Shown here in pieces: positions 59,090-64,000 of a stretch of 64,000 bases of DNA (within the stretch, counting starts at the first letter, position 1; each line of letters starts with the position of its first letter). The translations under genes and the position numbers were made by a program. Under the pieces are notes generated by a model. The model saw only the letters and a program-made list of their open reading frames with translations. It was not told the origin of the DNA and did no database searches. The DNA comes from Macrotrachela quadricornifera (Eukaryota > Rotifera > Eurotatoria > Philodinida > Philodinidae): contig JAJEKB010021016.1 in the NCBI GenBank assembly GCA_022393335.1, positions 201,493 to 265,492 on the forward strand. Direction: 5' to 3'.

Positions 59090-59335
59090 AGTGTAGTATC
59101 ATGTAGTACATCCGACAAACTCACGACTGATCTTGTGAAATTTTGGTATGATAACGTCTTGCTTCCTTCTATTTCTTCTCATCTAGTCCCGGTAATACTA
59201 CAGGTATTTACGACAATATTAAAAACTTTCATCGGCTTAAAATATCTAAATATACCACGACAAAAATTCATTCGTAGTCAGTCTCTCATTTATAATCAAC
59301 TATGTGTTCCCATTTTTCGAAAAATATTATAATAT
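59090..59335 (+). pseudogene. Possible DDE-transposase scrap
   Basis: One frame gives TSDKLTTDLVKFWYDNVLLPSI. A second, just downstream, gives GIYDNIKNFHRLKI and TTTKIHS. The order recalls pogo/DDE-type transposases, where a helix ending in LP-I precedes the catalytic strand and a block of the form TT..IQPLDV follows. A catalytic Asp cannot be confirmed, and the frame changes in the middle. Treat as tentative. Confidence 0.3.
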
Positions 59336-61412
59336 CCTTGACACACAAGTAGTTATGTGAACAATCATTCAGGTGTGCTTTACATTTGATAACATTCCGG
59401 GAAGTGGTGACTGTTGCGAATCGTCTCCATTTACTTGCTGCACATAGTGTGAGAACAATTTCTGTTTAGCTTAAAGCGATTGTTTTGGAACATATAGGTT
59501 AACATTAGAATAGATGTGAAAATAAATATACTATTGTGAAAGACTACAATTATCCTACAATTTTGGAAAATACTATATATAACGATGTATAGAATGATAT
59601 TGATATTGTCTAAAATTGATAATTCAATCTTCTCAAAGTTATTTGAGCTCAAACTTTCACGTTATGCCTCGCATGGATACAACTATATGTGAGAAAAATC
59701 TCAATTCGTTTCAATAAATATTGATTGACATATTACTTTTTTACTGATAAGATATCTCTTATAGTTGTAATAATAAAAATGCTCTATCTCTTCAGAAACA
59801 AGCCAGGAGCCCTAGCATTTTTTTACCATAGACATAGTTCACTATGGGCTACAAGATGCGCAAACCCTCGACTGAAAAGCGCTCTGGTACCTGGAAAGGT
59901 TTCCTTGCTAGTTTTTACTTTGAAGAAGTGAAAAACTCATATATTGAGATCAGTTAATCTTAATTTTATGCATTGTATTGTTCTTTGATGCATGTTAGTA
60001 AAGAGTAGCCTAGAATTCCTGACTTGATCTGTATAATAAATTTTTATATAACGAAGCACATGATTCTAAAGTAATCTCTATGAATAAAAACTGCAGTGAA
60101 ACACTGTACAAAATGACTTTTGATTGACCTTGCTAGTTCACGTTGTAAGAGAGTTATAAGTTTAAAAAGGTATTTCATAAAAAATAAAAATTAACCGTGA
60201 ACGTGGTCGCGAAATTTTTGCTATAACTTCTATTCCTTAGGTTCCCTAGAACAAGGTTTGTATTTAATAGAAAAGCTGTACAATTCTCTAGAAAATCAAG
60301 CAAATTATACCGGAGACAAAAGAATAAAGCCTTTGTAAACTTAGTACTGCTTTTTGCGACTTAAACATTTTGTTCTTTTACTATTTCCATAAAAAAGCAT
60401 AGGAAAAGTAACAACTCAATCGAATTTTATAATTTCAAATGTGCTGTTTCTCGTAATCTGTATCAAGTTTCAAAAATACGTCGAATATTTGACACTATTC
60501 AGTAAGAAACGGTAAATCTAATCGAAATTTTGATGTTGCAGCTAGATAGAGAAGAGCAATTGTTTCTGATCATAAGAGGACAAACCTGATAAAAAAATCT
60601 TTAATTTCGATGAAGTTATGGTTCTTTTACTGGAAGCACTATCACATATGGGCTGGATATGTCGTTAATTTTTGTTTTTTGTGAAGCTCTTTTCTAAGCT
60701 TATGTCTTTCTTACTGCGTGAGCTAGTGAGGCTAATCAAAAATTATTTTGTACAGCATTTTTATTGCATCTTTTCTTCGCAGAGAAAATTTTGGAACCAT
60801 GTGTTTCACGGTTATTTGTAAAACAAGCGAAGACCCACCTCTCCTCGCCAATTAATAGGCTGACAGAAGTTAGGTACATATTTCAGATGGTGGGTTTTTA
60901 CATTGTGCTCTAAGAAAAACAGTATGGATCGAGTTTTTCAATTTTTAGCTTTACTGTTGGCTTTATATCGATTAGATATATCACGCAATGTAAACCTGCC
61001 GTCTCGGATATGTTCCTAAGTTGAGTAGGCCTATCGATTGGTGCGACGAGTTAGGTCTTCGCTGGTTTTACAAATACATCTTTTTTCTTTAGATGTTTTA
61101 TTATTATCTGATAGATCTCGATGAAATCTATTGATTAGTATATAATTTAGACGAGACCTGCATCTTTCTGATAGACAAACGTATTCTACCATCGTGCTAT
61201 ACTCTGGAATATATGACCTTGTTGTGGAACGCATCAAATTGTTTAATTTCAAAAGAAATAGACTTCTTCTACTTACAATGATGACACTGATTCTAAGTAT
61301 TACTTAGCTAGATTAACTATCAAATACATGAATATGAATCAGAGTTGGTAAGAAGATAAATGGTCATTCTATAAATACTTCTTTTCCTCAACGGCATAAA
61401 AATAATTCAATG
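59336..61412. other. Intergenic, no gene supported
   Basis: About 2 kb of AT-rich DNA. Open frames up to 73 codons show no recognisable motif, and I see no repeat structure that relates it to other parts of the window. Confidence 0.4.
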
Positions 61413-62642
61413 TTAGTAATTGTCATTCAACTTCGCAGCAACCTTTTCAAGAATCGTTCGAATTCGAGGAAAATTACGATCTGTTGTTCTCATATCAGGT
61501 TGATTTGTAACATACGCAAATGAAAGATTTTTTGAAGGTACAGCAAAGCCACTACTACCACTGGATCCTATATTATAATAAGAAAAACAAGTAAATAAAA
61601 AGAAATACTTTGAAAAATTTTACCAGAGTGACCAAATATTTCTGATCTAAAGAATGGAAATGTTTGATTAAGAAGTAAAAATCCCATACTAAATGTTAAA
61701 GGTACAATTCCTAGAAAGTCAGGCTCATCTTTAGGAGTATTCGATTTTATTGCTTGTTTCAAAACTGCTTCGTGTAACAATCGTTTTTGTTTTTCATCAT
61801 CTAAATCAGTGATAAGTGATGCATAAAGTTTTGCTAATGATCGAGCATTTGTTATTCCATTTCCTGCTGGAATTTCGGCATGATGTAGACGAGGTTCATT
61901 GAAAAACACATATAAACCTTTCAGTGAATCATTCACTGTTTGAATTGTATCTAAACTAAGAGTAATTGGTGATACATGATAATCTTCTTTTGATGGTAAA
62001 CCAATATAAAATTGAATTTTTAAACGGCTTGCAATTTCATCCTGAATAAACTATCCTACACTTCTCTTCTTTGGATCAACATGTTTTATTAATTCTCCAG
62101 CCAGCCAACCATAATTTAATCCATGATAACTATGAGAAGTTCCCGGAGGTCATAATGGTTTTTGTTGTTCTAATGAGTGAACCATTGCTGTCCAATTCAA
62201 AATTTGGATCAAATGGTACTCCAGCACGATGAGAAAGAATATCTGCTACTGTTGTATTTTCTTTACCATATTGCCCGTATTCAGGCCAATATTTTGTAAC
62301 TAAGTCGGAATAATTAAGTAATCCTTTTTGAACACATAATGCAACAGCAATAGCTACTACACCTTTACTAGCTGAAAATACTAACTGTAATGTATTATTA
62401 TCATAAGGTTAAGTAAAAGAATGATCAAACCATCCAACCCATAAATCTACAACTAATTTACTTTGATGATAGAGTGCTATTGAAGCACCTAAATCTCGTT
62501 CTTCTACAAAATTCTCTTTGAATAAATGACGCACAAATTCCCAACTATTTGCAGTTGTTCCACCAATATTGTAATCATCGTGACTGAGCAAACACACAGA
62601 TGAAATAGCAAAAATCCAAATCCACATAAAGCAACTGATCAT
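61413..62642 (-). pseudogene. Secreted beta-lactamase-like (LACTB-type) serine hydrolase, broken
   Basis: The first residues form a signal peptide (MISCFMWIWIFAISSVCL). The family motifs follow on the minus strand: LQLVFSASKG with the S-x-x-K nucleophile, ILSHRAGVP, SHSYHGLNYGWLAGELI with the Tyr motif, DPKKRSVG, PAGNGITNARSLAKLYA, and GHSG with the third motif at the exon junction. The last exon (61567-61413) joins in phase across a 56-bp intron. Lesions: TAA at 62411-62409, a one-base frame change near 62190, TGA at 62152-62150 where Trp is expected, and TAG at 62053-62051 where Gln is expected. Such proteins (class C beta-lactamase fold) occur widely in animals as peptidase or esterase-like enzymes. 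With four lesions this copy should not make a full protein. Confidence 0.8.
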
Positions 62643-63870
62643 TTTATTTTGTTATTTTGCGTCTGCTAGAAAATGAAGATAGATAAATAAAGAAAAGAGG
62701 ATTAGGAATATAAAACTGTCTAAATATCAGATATTTGACTTTAAAAAAGACAAAAGATTTGTTTTGTTTTTATAATATCATTTTTAACTTAAATGTCATG
62801 AAATTCGCAAGAGATTTAATAAGTTTGTCGATGCTTGATTAACATTCTACTCTATTGAATTATGTGATTGAATAATACTTAAATCAATTAATTGAAGTAT
62901 ATTCATGTTTTACATCTATTAGAACTTAAAATGATAATACTATAATCGGATTATTGAAGTTTTAATTGATAAAAATTGATTCCTAAGTATTAGTCTAATA
63001 AATCAGTATTTAAATATTTTTTTGTGCCTCCGACGATTTAACACCAATATGATTACGATTCGGCATAATATTGTCATTTTTTATGATTTGTTTTCATCTT
63101 CTTCTGTTTATATAAGGTGCTTAGTATATCCATCATTATTATCGTTATATTCTTGAGAAGAAAAAATGAATCCACACATATGTAAAGGGTACATCCGATA
63201 GTGTGTAATAAACACAGATGATGAAGTATGTTTGGGTACAAGTTTATCTACCCTCAAAACAGAGAATAACTATACTTTATGTACGACAGTTAAATTTGTT
63301 CAATGATTTTGCAGATGATCGATTATAATCAATGAGAGTTTCAGCCGCATGTGATTAAAAAAGCCGCGAAGATGAGTTTCGAAGTGTAATTCATAGCATA
63401 TAACGATTGGATCACTATCATTTAAAGAAGAATGAAACGAAAATGTCGATGAAATCATGTGGGGGTATGTATAGCTGAAAGTTTTCGTGGAGGTGTGAAT
63501 TTTTAAATTTATTGATTGTTTTTAGAGTTTCATTCAGAAGATCGAGCCTCCTATTTTGGTTCATGATTACATTTTAACATGGTTACCATTTGTAATGTCT
63601 TTCTGGACATCTTGACTCTATGTTGTCGAAATAGAAATCGATTTCAAGAAAATATTCTTTTTACAGGTGATGATGTTGCTGCCATACTTAATATCTTTGT
63701 TGTTAATCCAATTAATGTTTTGAATTTGTTTGATTAATTATTAAGAATTAGTCGATCTGAATCGTCATCGTCATTGAGATAGTTTAAGATTTTATTTCTA
63801 ATATAACTGAATGCATCAGACCTTTGTCATTTATTAATTCTATGTTCGATGTTTGAAAAAAGACACTTAC
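62643..63870. other. Intergenic or intron, no exon identified
   Basis: Between the hydrolase pseudogene and the partial exon at the right edge. The part next to 63870 is probably intron of the edge gene. Confidence 0.4.
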
Positions 63871-64000
63871 GTTTTGGTGTTGATCTTGATGGTGTTGTTG
63901 CTAGAGTTGTATGTGTTTCAACTGATGTTGCATTTTTAGATTGTGTAATCGTTGTTGCATCAGAAAATAAGGTAGATAATGAGACAAATTCATTCAATCT
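63871..64000 (-). CDS. Partial exon of a Thr/Ser-rich protein
   Basis: On the minus strand the last 130 bases are open in a frame rich in Thr and Ser (ATTITQSKNATSVETHTTLA). They end at a consensus donor GTAAGTG beginning at 63870, in phase 1. Composition resembles the Thr-rich linkers of the membrane protein at 36-41 kb. The gene runs out of the window, so neither its start nor its type can be told. Confidence 0.4.

Noticed and set aside
1..64000. CRISPR arrays, bacterial operons, rRNA genes
   Set aside because: No regular spacer-repeat array, no prokaryotic gene organisation and no rRNA-like sequence were seen.

Overview
This looks like a piece of nuclear DNA from a bdelloid rotifer (an Adineta- or Rotaria-like animal). 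The base composition is strongly AT-rich. Genes have many GT-AG introns of about 45-60 bp. The gene content fits too: a divergent single-exon GPCR, mono-ADP-ribosyltransferase-type proteins with repeated N-terminal domains, and a possible bacterial-type methyltransferase scrap. Mobile DNA is almost entirely small, non-autonomous cut-and-paste DNA transposons. The species is inferred; no rRNA or mitochondrial marker is present.

Layout. 0-8.9 kb holds one single-exon rhodopsin-class GPCR (+) and a 3.3-kb hAT-like element with about 190-bp terminal inverted repeats. 8.9-15.9 kb holds two ion-channel genes on the minus strand: a 16-exon TRPM-type channel (691 aa, every exon phase agrees) and a five-exon SK-type calcium-activated potassium channel that carries two in-frame TAG codons. 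A 698-bp hAT-like MITE with a perfect 8-bp target duplication lies between them. 16.6-28.2 kb holds two direct copies of a rhomboid-protease gene with several kb of upstream DNA. The second copy has gained a 1.12-kb insertion flanked by TTATT and a piggyBac-like relic. Between the copies sit a methyltransferase fragment and an unusual CpG/ACGCGT-rich array.

28-36 kb holds a minus-strand gene of unknown function (321 aa) and a large nested palindrome built around a piggyBac-like MITE. 36-41.2 kb is a six-exon type II membrane protein with mucin-like Thr linkers and five repeats of a domain of about 230 aa. 42.5-43.6 kb encodes a PARP-like protein. 44.5-47.1 kb holds a TA-flanked palindromic MITE and a dead mariner element.

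48.8-53.7 kb is the most interesting region: a mono-ADP-ribosyltransferase-like gene whose downstream exons appear to encode a ubiquitin-conjugating (E2/UEV) domain with Ser in place of the catalytic Cys. A 1.28-kb hAT element has landed exactly on the splice acceptor of the joining intron and duplicated it. 54-59.4 kb contains a second piggyBac relic, a broken relative of the ADP-ribosyltransferase N-terminal domain with a UUU-UGA +1 frame change, a dead PIF1-like helicase and a DDE-transposase scrap. 61.4-62.6 kb is a secreted beta-lactamase-like hydrolase pseudogene, and the right edge enters a Thr/Ser-rich gene on the minus strand.

The functional thread is ADP-ribosylation and ubiquitin-type signalling in the 42-58 kb interval, set among transposon relics. 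No retrotransposon was recognised. All assignments come from reading motifs, exon phases and repeats by eye; no database search was run.
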